Below are positions 53,478 to 62,380 of a stretch of 64,000 nucleotides of DNA, piece after piece; the first letter of the stretch is position 1, and each line of letters starts with the position of its first letter. The stretch is from JAACFF01 sp963807975 (GTDB lineage: Bacteria; Chloroflexota; Anaerolineae; Promineifilales; Promineifilaceae). The notes under the pieces are model-generated. The model saw only the letters and a program-made list of their open reading frames with translations, had not been told where the DNA came from and did no database searches. The stretch is taken from contig CAWEDV010000001.1 of assembly GCA_963807975.1 (NCBI GenBank), positions 434,001 through 498,000 on the forward strand. Direction: 5' to 3'. The position numbers and the translations under genes are program-made.

Positions 53478-53834
53478 AAGCCAAAGCAATCGTATTAGGA
53501 TTTCATTTAATCAGATTCTTTTTCCAGTATAACAGATCTACATGTCCACGTGTTCGCGAATTGGTAATCAGAGACTCGATCGTTCCATAGCAAGGATCGC
53601 ATCATGATGGGTCATTCCCACGTGATCGGATATCCATCATCTTACTCAAAGGAGTGATTCCAGCCATTACGCTCTCGATAAGACTGGGTCAAACTTTGCG
53701 GGCAATGCTGACTTTGGAAACATCCACCGGGAGAAAGTGGGCAGGATACGGGATTTTTGGTTGCGTCCCTATGTTATTATGATAGGGAAGTCAAAGATAA
53801 GTGATACACCGTTGATTACCAAAGGGGAGACATA
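53478..53834. other. Divergent intergenic region
   Basis: About 355 nt between the STAND ATPase (minus) and a lipoprotein gene (plus). It contains the inverted repeat at 53766-53788. I see no gene. Confidence 0.4.
53766..53788. promoter_or_regulatory. Inverted repeat before the lipoprotein gene
   Basis: TCCCTAT and ATAGGGA form perfect 7-bp arms around 9 nt, 46 nt before the lipoprotein start. It may be an operator or an mRNA leader hairpin. Confidence 0.35.
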
Positions 53835-55238
53835 ATGAACCAAAAAACAATCATTTGTAATCTGATCATTTTAGCAACGGTCGTGATCTCATTTGCCGCC
53901 TGCAGTGCCGCCGAGCCTGAGACGACCTCGGTTTTTACTCCGATCGAAGTCCAAGACAATATTGCGTCTGAAGAAACCGAAGGAGAATCTGTTACTGAAA
54001 CCCAGGTGGTTGTTGGGGTACCGGACACCGTAGATGTGACAGAAGCAATACCAGTTTGGGAAATTTGGGACAGGACTCGAAAACCTGACAGCGACGACTG
54101 CGAAAATCCCGTGATCCCATATGCGGAAGAAGATGAGGGTTTTGGGCAAATACCTCCCGGAACAATCACGGAAGACGGCACACGCATATTTTGGACAATT
54201 TATGTCGACGCTTTCGACGCTTTAGACATCGAAGAGGTCGCCAGGAAAGAACTATCAATATGGGATATCGAAGACGGAGAACCGCGTTGTCTTCTAAGTA
54301 AGTCGTTTCCCTTGAGAGTAAGTTCTTGCACTGGGGGATCAGGGCAAGCCACCCTGAATGACCAGAATGATATATCGCTCAGCAATTGTTATCTCGAAAT
54401 CAAAGATGAGGGCCTAAGCGCACAGGCTGGAGCCTTCAGAATCAATTTGGAGGAGCGGCTTGCCGTCTCCAAAGCTCTTATTGGTGGCGGTGAGATTGAG
54501 GGTGAACAACAAGTTCTGGACATCAAAAACTACTTACAAAGAATTGAAGACTGGCAAGGAATCCCGGTCGATAGCGGCACGGATAATTGGCGCCCTGAGG
54601 GAGTACTGAAGATATTGGACAGCCAATTCTTGTCTCAGGAAGACGCTGGTTTGTATTTTTACGCTGGTGAGAATGTCCGGCTTGATGTGCAGTTCAGGAC
54701 AGACACTGTTGGCATACAACCTCTATTCTACCATCCGCAGTTCTTCGCCTCCGATGCAGAACAGGCTGCCGATTTGACTGTACAGGGAGCCGTAAAAGTA
54801 ACGGAGGAATTTGCTGATTCAGGTCGGGATGAAGAACGGACCATCTCATGGCAGATAAGAGCCGATGAGAGTCTAAATCTACTTACAGATACATTCAAAA
54901 TCAAGGGCATAGATCCTATCGACCAACTGCAATATCTTATGGCTCGCCAGGATCAAAATTTGGAGGAGTGCCTCAAACAGCATCAAACGGAAGAGTGTCT
55001 TTTCTGGGCAGAACCTCAATTTGATTTTAATTCGTCATACTGGAATTTAGTGGACCTCCGCTATGAACCATTGAATAACCTGGGACGCAAGGACGATCAA
55101 GCACTCCACCTGTTTTCAACCGGACCAACAACATTCACTGTGGGTCTTGATCCAAATCAGCCTGGAAATATGCTTTCTGGTCAGATTCGAAGCATCGAAT
55201 TTGATCCCAATGCTTCATGCTACGGATGCGGAAGATAA
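53835..55238 (+). CDS. Large uncharacterised lipoprotein (467 aa)
   Basis: The signal peptide ends in a lipobox (SFAACS, Cys23), followed by an acidic linker and a mature region of about 400 residues with six or more cysteines, mostly in pairs (for example CLKQHQTEEC and CYGCGR at the end), suggesting disulfides outside the cell. No domain is recognised. GGGGAG precedes the ATG, and a strong terminator follows at 55265, so the gene is probably a single transcription unit. Confidence 0.75.
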   Translation: MNQKTIICNLIILATVVISFAACSAAEPETTSVFTPIEVQDNIASEETEGESVTETQVVVGVPDTVDVTEAIPVWEIWDRTRKPDSDDCENPVIPYAEEDEGFGQIPPGTITEDGTRIFWTIYVDAFDALDIEEVARKELSIWDIEDGEPRCLLSKSFPLRVSSCTGGSGQATLNDQNDISLSNCYLEIKDEGLSAQAGAFRINLEERLAVSKALIGGGEIEGEQQVLDIKNYLQRIEDWQGIPVDSGTDNWRPEGVLKILDSQFLSQEDAGLYFYAGENVRLDVQFRTDTVGIQPLFYHPQFFASDAEQAADLTVQGAVKVTEEFADSGRDEERTISWQIRADESLNLLTDTFKIKGIDPIDQLQYLMARQDQNLEECLKQHQTEECLFWAEPQFDFNSSYWNLVDLRYEPLNNLGRKDDQALHLFSTGPTTFTVGLDPNQPGNMLSGQIRSIEFDPNASCYGCGR

Positions 55239-55264
55239 GCACAATCCTCTCAACGCCGACTGCC

Positions 55265-55298
55265 AAAGGCCGGACTCGAATCGAGTCCGGCCTTTTTT
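55265..55298 (+). terminator. Rho-independent terminator
   Basis: AAAGGCCGGACTCGA at 55265-55279 pairs perfectly with TCGAGTCCGGCCTTT at 55281-55295, followed by more T. This is one of the strongest terminators in the window and ends the lipoprotein gene. Confidence 0.85.
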
Positions 55299-55414
55299 GA
55301 TCTCATAGTCAACTCGGGACAAACCCTACCAGCCACGGGACTTTACCATCTCGCCTGACCTTACCCTGAAACTATAGGCCCTTTGCGGACAACCGCTCGG
55401 GGCAAAGGGTGGGA

Positions 55415-56305
55415 ATGGCGAACATGGATTACAACCTGCTTCCTGAAAGGAATCGAAACCCGCTTCTTTGGCTGGCAGTGCCCATATTGCTCATCGCCGG
55501 GCTGACCCCCTTCCTCACCGGAGGGCGGGAACTGCGCCCAGCCGCCAATTTCGCGGCAGCCGGCGTCACGGCCGTCCAAGAGCAAATCCTGGCCAGCACC
55601 CTGCAGCTTGAACTTCAAGCCAATAGGCCGGGCGCCTTGCCCACAGACGTTCCCAAAGTAGCAAGAGCTTTGGGCACCCTGGTTGAGAGCGAAGGCCAAC
55701 GATTCATTCTGACCCACAATCACTGGCCCATGTCCGTGGTCGAAGTGCAGTGCCTTCTGCTGCGTGATGCAGAGGGTGAGTTAATTCTAACTCTCGACCG
55801 TGCCACTTTTCTTTCCTTGGTGCGCTATCAGGATGAAGGCACACTTCTACTGGCGGCGCCGCCCGCTTTGTCAGGCGCCGCAGCCGCTCCGCTAGGCGAC
55901 AGCAGCCACGTGCAGACGAGTGACAGTTTATGGTTTGCAGCGCACAGCTCAGAGCAGGATCGGGAGCTTGTCGTGACCGCAGCGCAAGCAGTGCGCAGCG
56001 GCCGGGTAGATATGCCGGGCACCCTGCGCCTAAAAGGGCCAGAAACGGCCGTTGACCATGGCGATTCCGGCGGCGGCGTCTGGCACGATGGCTACGTGGT
56101 CGGCAATATCTGGGCCTTCATCACCACGCCCCAGCTGACGCCCGAAGTCCAGCAAGCCCTGGTAGGGGAGCCTCGTAAAATGAGACCTAGCGGCAACTAC
56201 CTGGCGGCAAAGCTGCCCCGCTATTATCCGCCAAACACGCCTTTGCCTGGGCAGTCTCGGCTGACCGCCAAAGGGCGGCCTTATGAAAGTGGATTACTGC
56301 CCTAG
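55415..56305 (+). CDS. Trypsin-like serine protease-type protein, paralogue of 49553
   Basis: A 296-residue protein with an N-terminal hydrophobic segment (LLWLAVPILLIAGL), FILTHNHWP (His101/His103) and HGDSGGGVWHDG (Ser218). This is the canonical GDSGG serine block, followed by VVGNIW as in the paralogue. The LTHNH and GNxW segments are shared with the protein at 49553, so the two arose by duplication. The ATG at 55415 has AAAGGG just upstream; 55424 is an alternative. A terminator at 56364 follows. It is probably exported or anchored. Confidence 0.72.
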   Translation: MANMDYNLLPERNRNPLLWLAVPILLIAGLTPFLTGGRELRPAANFAAAGVTAVQEQILASTLQLELQANRPGALPTDVPKVARALGTLVESEGQRFILTHNHWPMSVVEVQCLLLRDAEGELILTLDRATFLSLVRYQDEGTLLLAAPPALSGAAAAPLGDSSHVQTSDSLWFAAHSSEQDRELVVTAAQAVRSGRVDMPGTLRLKGPETAVDHGDSGGGVWHDGYVVGNIWAFITTPQLTPEVQQALVGEPRKMRPSGNYLAAKLPRYYPPNTPLPGQSRLTAKGRPYESGLLP

Positions 56306-56363
56306 GTATTGGCGAGTTACCAGACCTCTCCAACCAAGCAGTAATTGCCCTCCTCCATAATAG

Positions 56364-56393
56364 AAAGAGCCGGATTAACAAGTCCGGCTCTTT
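56364..56393. terminator. Bidirectional terminator between convergent genes
   Basis: AAAGAGCCGGA at 56364-56374 pairs with TCCGGCTCTTT at 56383-56393 around an 8-nt loop, with A and T flanks on both sides. It serves the protease gene (plus) and the SRPBCC gene (minus). Confidence 0.75.
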
Positions 56394-56428
56394 CCCTTGA
56401 TAAAGAGTATCCCTTTCCTCGTTCCCTA

Positions 56429-56887
56429 TTAGATTTCATCAATATGCTCCTCAAAATAGGCCTTGTACGATGCCAAAAAGGCATTCCCCGTATTCGAGCT
56501 GCCCAAATTTCGATAAAAGAAACCCAACAGTCCAGAAGCCTCGACGTCACTCACGACCATGTGATGCATAACCAGGCTGTCACTTGTAGTGAATTCGTGC
56601 ACAAAGTGCGACTTCGCCGTTATCTTCGAACCCGCCTGGTACTCTTCATCAAGCTCCAAAACCACCCGCTTATCCAGGTTGAGTAAGGTAATATTCGTCC
56701 GCTTCATGAGCCCTTCGTTGGTTTTGATGGTCACAAAGTCTTTCCCCTGTTCTACCAGCTCGACACTCGTCATCCCTGGCATATGGCCGACGACCCCGAC
56801 AAAATGCTCTCCGAGATTTTCGAAGGCATTCTTCACTTGTTGAATACTACATTTAATCTCGCTGCTGCCTTCAAACCAAATAGACAT
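56429..56887 (-). CDS. SRPBCC-fold protein
   Basis: A 152-residue protein that looks like a START/SRPBCC fold: an N-terminal strand (IWFEGSSEIKCSIQQV), a helix, several strands and a long C-terminal helix (TGNAFLASYKAYFEEHI). The family binds hydrophobic ligands. AAGGAG precedes the ATG at 56887; an upstream in-frame ATG lacks a site. It lies next to a broken methyltransferase gene. Confidence 0.65.
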   Translation of the reverse strand: MSIWFEGSSEIKCSIQQVKNAFENLGEHFVGVVGHMPGMTSVELVEQGKDFVTIKTNEGLMKRTNITLLNLDKRVVLELDEEYQAGSKITAKSHFVHEFTTSDSLVMHHMVVSDVEASGLLGFFYRNLGSSNTGNAFLASYKAYFEEHIDEI

Positions 56888-56958
56888 GGTCGCTCCTTCA
56901 TGAATAAGAAATACCGCCAAGACAAAGCAAGTATAGGTGCATATTAACCGCGGTCAAA
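56888..56958. other. Short gap
   Basis: The short spacer upstream of the SRPBCC gene should contain its promoter; no consensus is obvious. Confidence 0.3.
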
Positions 56959-57380
56959 TCATGCCCAGCTGAGTAATGTTTTCTTCGCCATTACGATATC
57001 AACCGGCAGTCTAAACATAGACATTTCTGTCACACTTTCAGTCTGAAAGCCGGCATCTTCAACTGCATACTGGACATAAATAGGTCAACAATCAACATAC
57101 TTGGTGAACTTGTCGGGCGACCATTCATAAAGGCTGACCACCAGACCATCCTTCTCCTTCTTTGCCATGGCTACAATACAGATACGTCCATCTGCTCGAA
57201 GAACGCGCCGGCACGCTTGCAGCACGACCGGAATTTCCGGTATATCGAACAATTCAAGGGTGAAACTCATGTAGATTGCCTCAATGAAGTGAACTTCAAA
57301 CGGCAGTTTCGTCGCATCCCCACATGTCAACTCGACACTCCCGGCTCCGCCAGCCCCTCATGCTCACACTTAGACAATTT
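56959..57380 (-). pseudogene. Decayed class I SAM-dependent methyltransferase
   Basis: The minus-strand translation shows VELTCGDATKLPFE, then LELFDIPEIPVVLQACRRVL and RADGRICIVAM, typical of UbiE/class I methyltransferases. At 57085-57087 a TGA replaces an expected Arg codon (KYVDC-R-PIY). In frame beyond it the C-terminus continues as VQYAVEDAGFQTESV to a normal stop at 56959. A frameshift near 57330 joins an upstream piece (CEHEGLAEPGV). The SAM-binding glycine loop is missing because another gene fragment abuts at 57380. At least three lesions make it inactive. Confidence 0.72.
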
Positions 57381-58058
57381 TCAAGCTGTAGCTTGCGCCG
57401 CCATCGCCTTAATAATTTCCGCGCAGCCCCCAGCGCGCAGATGAGCGGCATGGTCGTCGATATTCTCAAATTTCCGTCCGGTGATTTCGGAGCATTCGAA
57501 TTCATAGTCGGAGGATTCCACAAATCTATCAATCGCATCCATAGCTTCCGGACTTTGTAAATCAAGTTCAGGGCTTCCATCCTGGCTGCTGTTCATAGTG
57601 GTGATCCAGATCGCGGCACCCAATGCTCCGCAGGCAGCACCGCTTAAGCCAATACCTCCCGCAAATCCCGCCGCCATGACCGTATGCATATCGGATACAG
57701 CCATCTATTGGGCCAACACTGCCGCGCAGCTTACCGGAGCGGAGGGAATCTCACCAAGCTCTTCGCTAAGCGCCGTATCCACGGCATCATATGCATCCGG
57801 AGCATAACGCGCGGCCAAACGGAAACAGCCTATAGGCCCGCCTTTTGCCAGAAGCTCTAGGACCTCCTTCCCCTTTATGTCTTGCCAATCCAGCTCAACT
57901 ATATCCACGCAATTTGTTACATTTTTGGTGTGTGGTCGGAAGGATTCCAAGATCCTTTGGACGGCCACAATTGCCGCCGTTTCGGCATACGCACCAGAGC
58001 CAAAACGGCGGTACGCCTCCGCCCCCGCAGCAAGTGATGCCCCCAAAGCATGCCGCAC
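57381..58058 (-). pseudogene. C_GCAxxG_C_C-family redox protein gene with an in-frame TAG
   Basis: The two halves are in one frame, separated only by a TAG at 57705-57707. Together they make about 225 residues with Cys in PIGCFR and PVSCAAV, then GGIGLSGAACGALGAAIWI and ECSEITGR. This is the pattern of the putative redox family C_GCAxxG_C_C. The replaced residue is probably Trp or Gln. The first ATG at 58058 lies 50 nt from a repeated control element at 58108. It may be a recent pseudogene; an ATG directly after the TAG could allow restart. Confidence 0.72.
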
Positions 58059-58107
58059 TGGAAACCATGCTGCATGAGACCGCCTGCGAGCGGCGCCGAA
58101 GCTTCCT

Positions 58108-58226
58108 CAGATCCCCACCATCCTACGGTCAATATCGAAATCATGATCTGACCATCAAGTGACAAAAGTCATATCTTGCTGATAATTATGTAACTATTCA
58201 CTGGTTTTGGAAATCTTCTTTGTAAT
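58108..58226. repeat. About 115-bp direct repeat, copy 1
   Basis: This element lies upstream of the redox pseudogene and is similar (about 80-85 percent by eye) to 61195-61305. The most conserved core is TGATCTGACCATCAAGTGAC followed by AAAAGTCATATCTTG. It contains the palindrome TGACAAAAGTCA. Confidence 0.75.
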
Positions 58227-58245
58227 TCTCCTCCCAAAATTTACC

Positions 58246-60870
58246 TTACTCCTGCAGCCTCTCAATCATCTGCTCCGCCTCACTATCCACCTCCGGATCA
58301 AGGCCAATTTCCCTTGCCTTTTCCAGATCAGCGAGCGCCAGCTCATCTTCGTTAAGATCATAGTAGGTGATACCCCTGAGATAGTGCGCCATGGCATTAT
58401 TGGCGTCAATAATGATCAGTTGATCAAAATCTAGTAGCGCTTCCTCTAGCTTCCCAGATGAGGCCAAAACAATACCCCGGAACATCAGAGCTTCAATATT
58501 TTCTGCATCGAACACAAGCACGGTGTTGAAATCTGTCTGCGCCTCATCAAAAAGCCCTAACATCAGATACGTTTGGCCGCGCATCAAATGCGCCTCAGCT
58601 TGAAAAGGCTTGCGCTCAATAGCCGCACTGAAGTTGATCACCGCTGATTCGAAGTCCTCTTCCAACAAATTGACCAGTCCCTTATTCAAATATTCTTCGT
58701 ACGTCAGTTCAGGCTCTTCCTCATCCGCAGTTTCATATAGGCCACCTAAAACAGTTGAGGAAAGATCCACCGCTTCACCAGTGACAGGTCTCCAGGCTGG
58801 CGTCGAGTCTACATCGGGACCAGACGTCAACTGCACCTGCTGCGATCCATCCGCATTCATGAGGAATAAATCGAAGTCACCTTCACGATCGGACACAAAA
58901 ACGATAAAACGGCCGTCTGGCGACCAGCTCGGGTACATGTCATCAGCCGGATCATCCGTCAACTGCTGTATGTCCGAACCATCGGAGTTCATCACATAGA
59001 GATCAGCCGTTTCCCCCTTGAACGAACTAAAAACAATCTTCTGCCCATCAGGCGACCAGACCGGGTAACCGTCACTGCTCATCTGGCTCGTCAATCGTTC
59101 CTGCTGTGACCCATCCGCCTTCATCTTGTATAGCTGGTCATTGCCATCCCGGTTAGAAGAGAAGGCGATTTCAGAGCCGTCTGGCGACCAGGAGGGAAAA
59201 ATGTCATGGGTGGCCTCGTTTTCGCTCGCATTGCTTAGTTCTCCGCTGGCTACGTCCAACAGATAGATATCCCATTGGTCACCCTCAGAATAATCAAACG
59301 CGATCTTGCTGCCATCCGGCGACCACGCTGGAAAAGAACCATCAGCTTCGCCGTGGGTAATCTGTCGTTTGTTTGACCCATCAGCATCCATGATCCACAG
59401 ATGATTCCTGACCTTACTGTTGCCGTATACAATTTTCAGTCCATCTGGAGACCAGGCCGGAAAAAAATCTTCCCAGGGATCGAGGGTTAGGCGGGTCAGA
59501 TCTGAACCGTCAGGCTTGATCAAATAGATATCAGAATTCCCATTTCTGGTAGACGTAAAAGCGATATAGCTGTCCATCTCGGCCACGTCAATAGATTCCG
59601 CCTGTTCCCACTCGCGCAGTTGGGTTTCCGCCTCGGCTTTCATATCTGGCGGCAAACCCAGCGCCAGCCCCTTTTTCACATCCGCAATAGCAGCTTCCCG
59701 TTCACCACGCTCAGCCAGTAGCGCGCCACGTACATGGAAAAGCATACCGTCCTCTGGATTAAGCTCCAGAGCCTTATCACAGCTCACCAGAGCTTCCTCA
59801 GCATTTCCGCTCATCGCCTGCGCCAGGCATATTCCTTGCTGGGCCATCCCATTTTGCTCGTCGATCTGCAGCATACTTGAGAAGTCCGCAATCGCCTCCG
59901 GATAGTGGGCCATCAACATATGCATGCCCCCACGCTTCAGGTGCGCATCCAGGTTCTTGGGATCGAGTTCCAAGGCACGGTCGTAGTCAGCCAAGGCCTC
60001 TTCATTCCGGCCCAACTGCGCCATGGCATTGCCCCGTCCCAGATGGGCCATGCCGGCTCCATCGTCCAAAGCCAGGGCCTGATCATAACTCTCCAGCGCC
60101 GCGTCCGGCTTCTCCAACATCAGCAGCGCCATCCCGCGATTTACGTGAAAACCTACGTCCCTAGGATCAAGTTCGATCGCCTTGTCAAAATCTAACAGTG
60201 CCTTCGCCGGCTCCACAGTTTCCACATAGACCAACCCGCGCGCGCTGTATCCCGCTGCATTCTCTGTATCAAGCGCTATGACCTGGTTGAAATCCTCTTC
60301 AGCGGCATCTAATTGCCCGCTGTCATAGTGAACCAACCCCCGGTTGAAGTAGGCATTCAGGAGATTGGCTTCCAGCACGATAGCCTGGTCTAGATCGGCC
60401 AGCGCCCTCTCAACTCGCCCAAGCTCAAACTGAGCCAGCCCCCGATCAGAATATGCCATCGCCATCTCCGGATCCAGCTCAATAGCCCGGTCAAAATCGG
60501 CTATCGCATTCTGCAATTCGCCAAGTCTGGCGAAGGCAATCCCACGTCCTTCAAACGCGAACGCTGATGCCGGATCAAGCTCAATTGCTTGCTCAAATTC
60601 GGCCAGAGCAAGGTCAAATTTGCCCGCATCAAAATAGTCCCGCCCCTGCTTCTGATGCTCGCCGGCAGACGGCGTCGCTGTTGGCGCCGCCGTCGCTGTT
60701 GGCTCGCTCGTGGTGGGACTGGGCACAGCCGTTTCCGTCACCGCTGCTTTCCCAGACGCCGATTCGCTTACCATCGCCGTATCTGCCGCCTCATCCCCCT
60801 GACAGCCCATCATCGCCGCAGTGAGAATCAAGACCAAAACCGTCAGAAATCTGTGAAACTTGTTGCTCAT
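58246..60870 (-). CDS. Lipoprotein with TPR repeats flanking a TolB-like beta-propeller
   Basis: An 874-residue lipoprotein (lipobox MMGCQG, Cys23) with a Thr/Ala/Pro linker. About eleven TPR units follow (for example AFEGRGIAFARLGELQNAIA), then a TolB/PD40 propeller with at least five 'PAWSPDG' blades, then four or so further TPR units. It is anchored outside the cytoplasmic membrane and probably acts as a protein-binding scaffold. AAAGGAGACGG precedes the ATG at 60870; the 13 codons upstream are rejected. A copy of the 115-bp repeat lies upstream at 61195. Confidence 0.88.
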   Translation of the reverse strand: MSNKFHRFLTVLVLILTAAMMGCQGDEAADTAMVSESASGKAAVTETAVPSPTTSEPTATAAPTATPSAGEHQKQGRDYFDAGKFDLALAEFEQAIELDPASAFAFEGRGIAFARLGELQNAIADFDRAIELDPEMAMAYSDRGLAQFELGRVERALADLDQAIVLEANLLNAYFNRGLVHYDSGQLDAAEEDFNQVIALDTENAAGYSARGLVYVETVEPAKALLDFDKAIELDPRDVGFHVNRGMALLMLEKPDAALESYDQALALDDGAGMAHLGRGNAMAQLGRNEEALADYDRALELDPKNLDAHLKRGGMHMLMAHYPEAIADFSSMLQIDEQNGMAQQGICLAQAMSGNAEEALVSCDKALELNPEDGMLFHVRGALLAERGEREAAIADVKKGLALGLPPDMKAEAETQLREWEQAESIDVAEMDSYIAFTSTRNGNSDIYLIKPDGSDLTRLTLDPWEDFFPAWSPDGLKIVYGNSKVRNHLWIMDADGSNKRQITHGEADGSFPAWSPDGSKIAFDYSEGDQWDIYLLDVASGELSNASENEATHDIFPSWSPDGSEIAFSSNRDGNDQLYKMKADGSQQERLTSQMSSDGYPVWSPDGQKIVFSSFKGETADLYVMNSDGSDIQQLTDDPADDMYPSWSPDGRFIVFVSDREGDFDLFLMNADGSQQVQLTSGPDVDSTPAWRPVTGEAVDLSSTVLGGLYETADEEEPELTYEEYLNKGLVNLLEEDFESAVINFSAAIERKPFQAEAHLMRGQTYLMLGLFDEAQTDFNTVLVFDAENIEALMFRGIVLASSGKLEEALLDFDQLIIIDANNAMAHYLRGITYYDLNEDELALADLEKAREIGLDPEVDSEAEQMIERLQE

Positions 60871-61083
60871 GGCCCCGTCTCCTTTACATCCACATCTTGC
60901 TGGACGCACCTACACTATACCATAGGAACCCTGCGCACCTTTCGCATTCCTATGCGAATCTCTGCGCCCCCCAATCACCAATCACCATCCACCATTCACC
61001 ATTTCCCAACCAACCATTCTCACCTGCTCCAAACTCCGCTGCAATCTCCAAAGCGACCAAAAAAGCTGCACCTAGGAGGAAAA

Positions 61084-61239
61084 ATGGCCCAACCCAAATC
61101 AAGAAATTTCATGTTCCTGCTCATCACCTCTCTTCTTGCTTTGAAAATAGCTGCTGTTGCTAACTCAGCAGTGGTTTCTGCCGGCAGATCCCCATCATCT
61201 CACCTACAATATCGACATTATGATCTGACCATCAAGTGA
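61084..61239 (+). CDS. Possible 51-aa hydrophobic peptide
   Basis: A 51-codon frame with a consensus AGGAGG 4-5 nt before the ATG begins MAQPKSRNFMFLLITSLLAL, like a short signal or membrane segment. Its last 15 codons fall inside repeat copy 2. In copy 1 the same frame also ends in HDLTIK. It lies antisense to the probable promoter region of the lipoprotein, so chance is a real alternative. Confidence 0.25.
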   Translation: MAQPKSRNFMFLLITSLLALKIAAVANSAVVSAGRSPSSHLQYRHYDLTIK

Positions 61240-61305
61240 CAAAGGTCATATCTTGTTGAAAAATCTGTAACTACTCAATTGTGGTGGAAGTCTTCCTTGT
61301 GTAAT
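61195..61305. repeat. About 115-bp direct repeat, copy 2
   Basis: The second copy of the element at 58108-58226, with the core palindrome TGACAAAGGTCA. Both copies lie on the 5' side of minus-strand genes, in the same orientation, which fits a shared control region. Confidence 0.75.
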
Positions 61306-61573
61306 CGGGGACCTGGTTTTTTAAACCTTGACCTGTTTGCATAGCTTTGAATGGAATCAGCATTGATGGCTTAAGTTCACGCATAGCAGAATTTCTTTGG
61401 GCGCAAACTAATTGTATTTGAATGCTCGTAGGGACAAGTATTAAAAGCGGATCTGGACGATCCCGTTTTACTTACCTGAGAATGACTCCCCCCACTCTCA
61501 ATTATGCAATGCGCTGGTTGGCAGTATTGCACTCCGCGTTTTTTCTGATTTCGTGGCCAGTCTGCTAGATAGG

Positions 61574-62332
61574 CTATTGACCGGTCAACTGCCTGGCAAT
61601 ATCCCTGTACTGTTCAGTCAGCGGGTGATTAGGATAATGCAGGACAAAGATGCCGCTGCTGGCCAGATTCATCATTTCCTCACTGTGTGGCAGAACTGCT
61701 CCCACCTGGCATTCAAAGGCTTGTTCTACGCGCGTCCTGACTTCGGCAGTGTCGAAAGCCGGAGGTGTCTTGTTGACGATTAAAGTCAGGCGCGGCACAT
61801 CCAGCGAGCGCGCGACTTCCACGGTCACCCCTGTTCCTTCATAGTCCTGCTGATCAGGACGCATAATGATTGCCAGGCTGTGCGAAATAGCGATCGAAAA
61901 GAGGGTTTCCTCGTTCAGACCAGGATGCGTGTCGATCATAAGTACGTCTAGCTTCAGCTCTCGAATCAAGCTGCGAAAACCTTCCGTAAGCAAGCCGACA
62001 TCGTATCCTTCGCGCAAAACATTGACTATTTCGTCGGCGCGAACGCTGGAGGGAATGAGGTACAGCTTGCCCATCGTGTCCCCCTCAAGGATCGAGGTAA
62101 CATCATGCGCCGCCTGTTCTATTGGACACCGTCCCCACAAGTAATCATTTAACGAATAATCTATTGACGCGCCCGCCAGGCCAAAGAGAATGTGAATACC
62201 GGGCGATTGTATATCCGTATCGACAACGCCGACGCGCTGGCCCTGACTTGCCAGAACAGCCGCAATATTGGCCGTGGTATTGGATTTTCCAGTGCCACCC
62301 CTGAACGAGTGAACGCTTATAATCTGTGACAT
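61574..62332 (-). CDS. MinD/ParA-family ATPase
   Basis: A 252-residue P-loop ATPase with a deviant Walker A RGGTGKSNT (11-19), Walker A' VVDTDIQSPG and Walker B LDVLMIDTHPGL. The family's signature lysine in KGGxGK is Arg11 here. The family covers cell-division, chromosome and flagellar/pilus placement ATPases. With a response regulator and hybrid kinase directly upstream, a role in positioning or signalling, as for CpaE- or FleN-like proteins, is plausible. GGAGG precedes the ATG. Confidence 0.85.
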   Translation of the reverse strand: MSQIISVHSFRGGTGKSNTTANIAAVLASQGQRVGVVDTDIQSPGIHILFGLAGASIDYSLNDYLWGRCPIEQAAHDVTSILEGDTMGKLYLIPSSVRADEIVNVLREGYDVGLLTEGFRSLIRELKLDVLMIDTHPGLNEETLFSIAISHSLAIIMRPDQQDYEGTGVTVEVARSLDVPRLTLIVNKTPPAFDTAEVRTRVEQAFECQVGAVLPHSEEMMNLASSGIFVLHYPNHPLTEQYRDIARQLTGQ

Positions 62333-62380
62333 CGTTTTTCCTCCTTGGTAACGCGAATCGTTTGTTGACTGATTTGCCTT

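Larger units (their letters stand above)
60871..61573. other. Upstream region of the TPR lipoprotein with a repeat
   Basis: About 700 nt with no convincing gene except the small frame at 61084. The right part carries repeat copy 2, and the stretch near 60970-61015 is a simple C/A-rich sequence (ATCACCATCC-like). Confidence 0.4.

Noticed and set aside
30049..57707. In-frame TAG codons in the channel, SGNH and redox genes as evidence for amber recoding (for example pyrrolysine)
   Set aside because: TAG is used as the ordinary stop of many intact genes here (NicX-like, acyl-CoA dehydrogenase, LLM, binding protein, DppC and others), and the affected genes also sit among frameshifted or truncated ones, so simple nonsense mutation is more likely.
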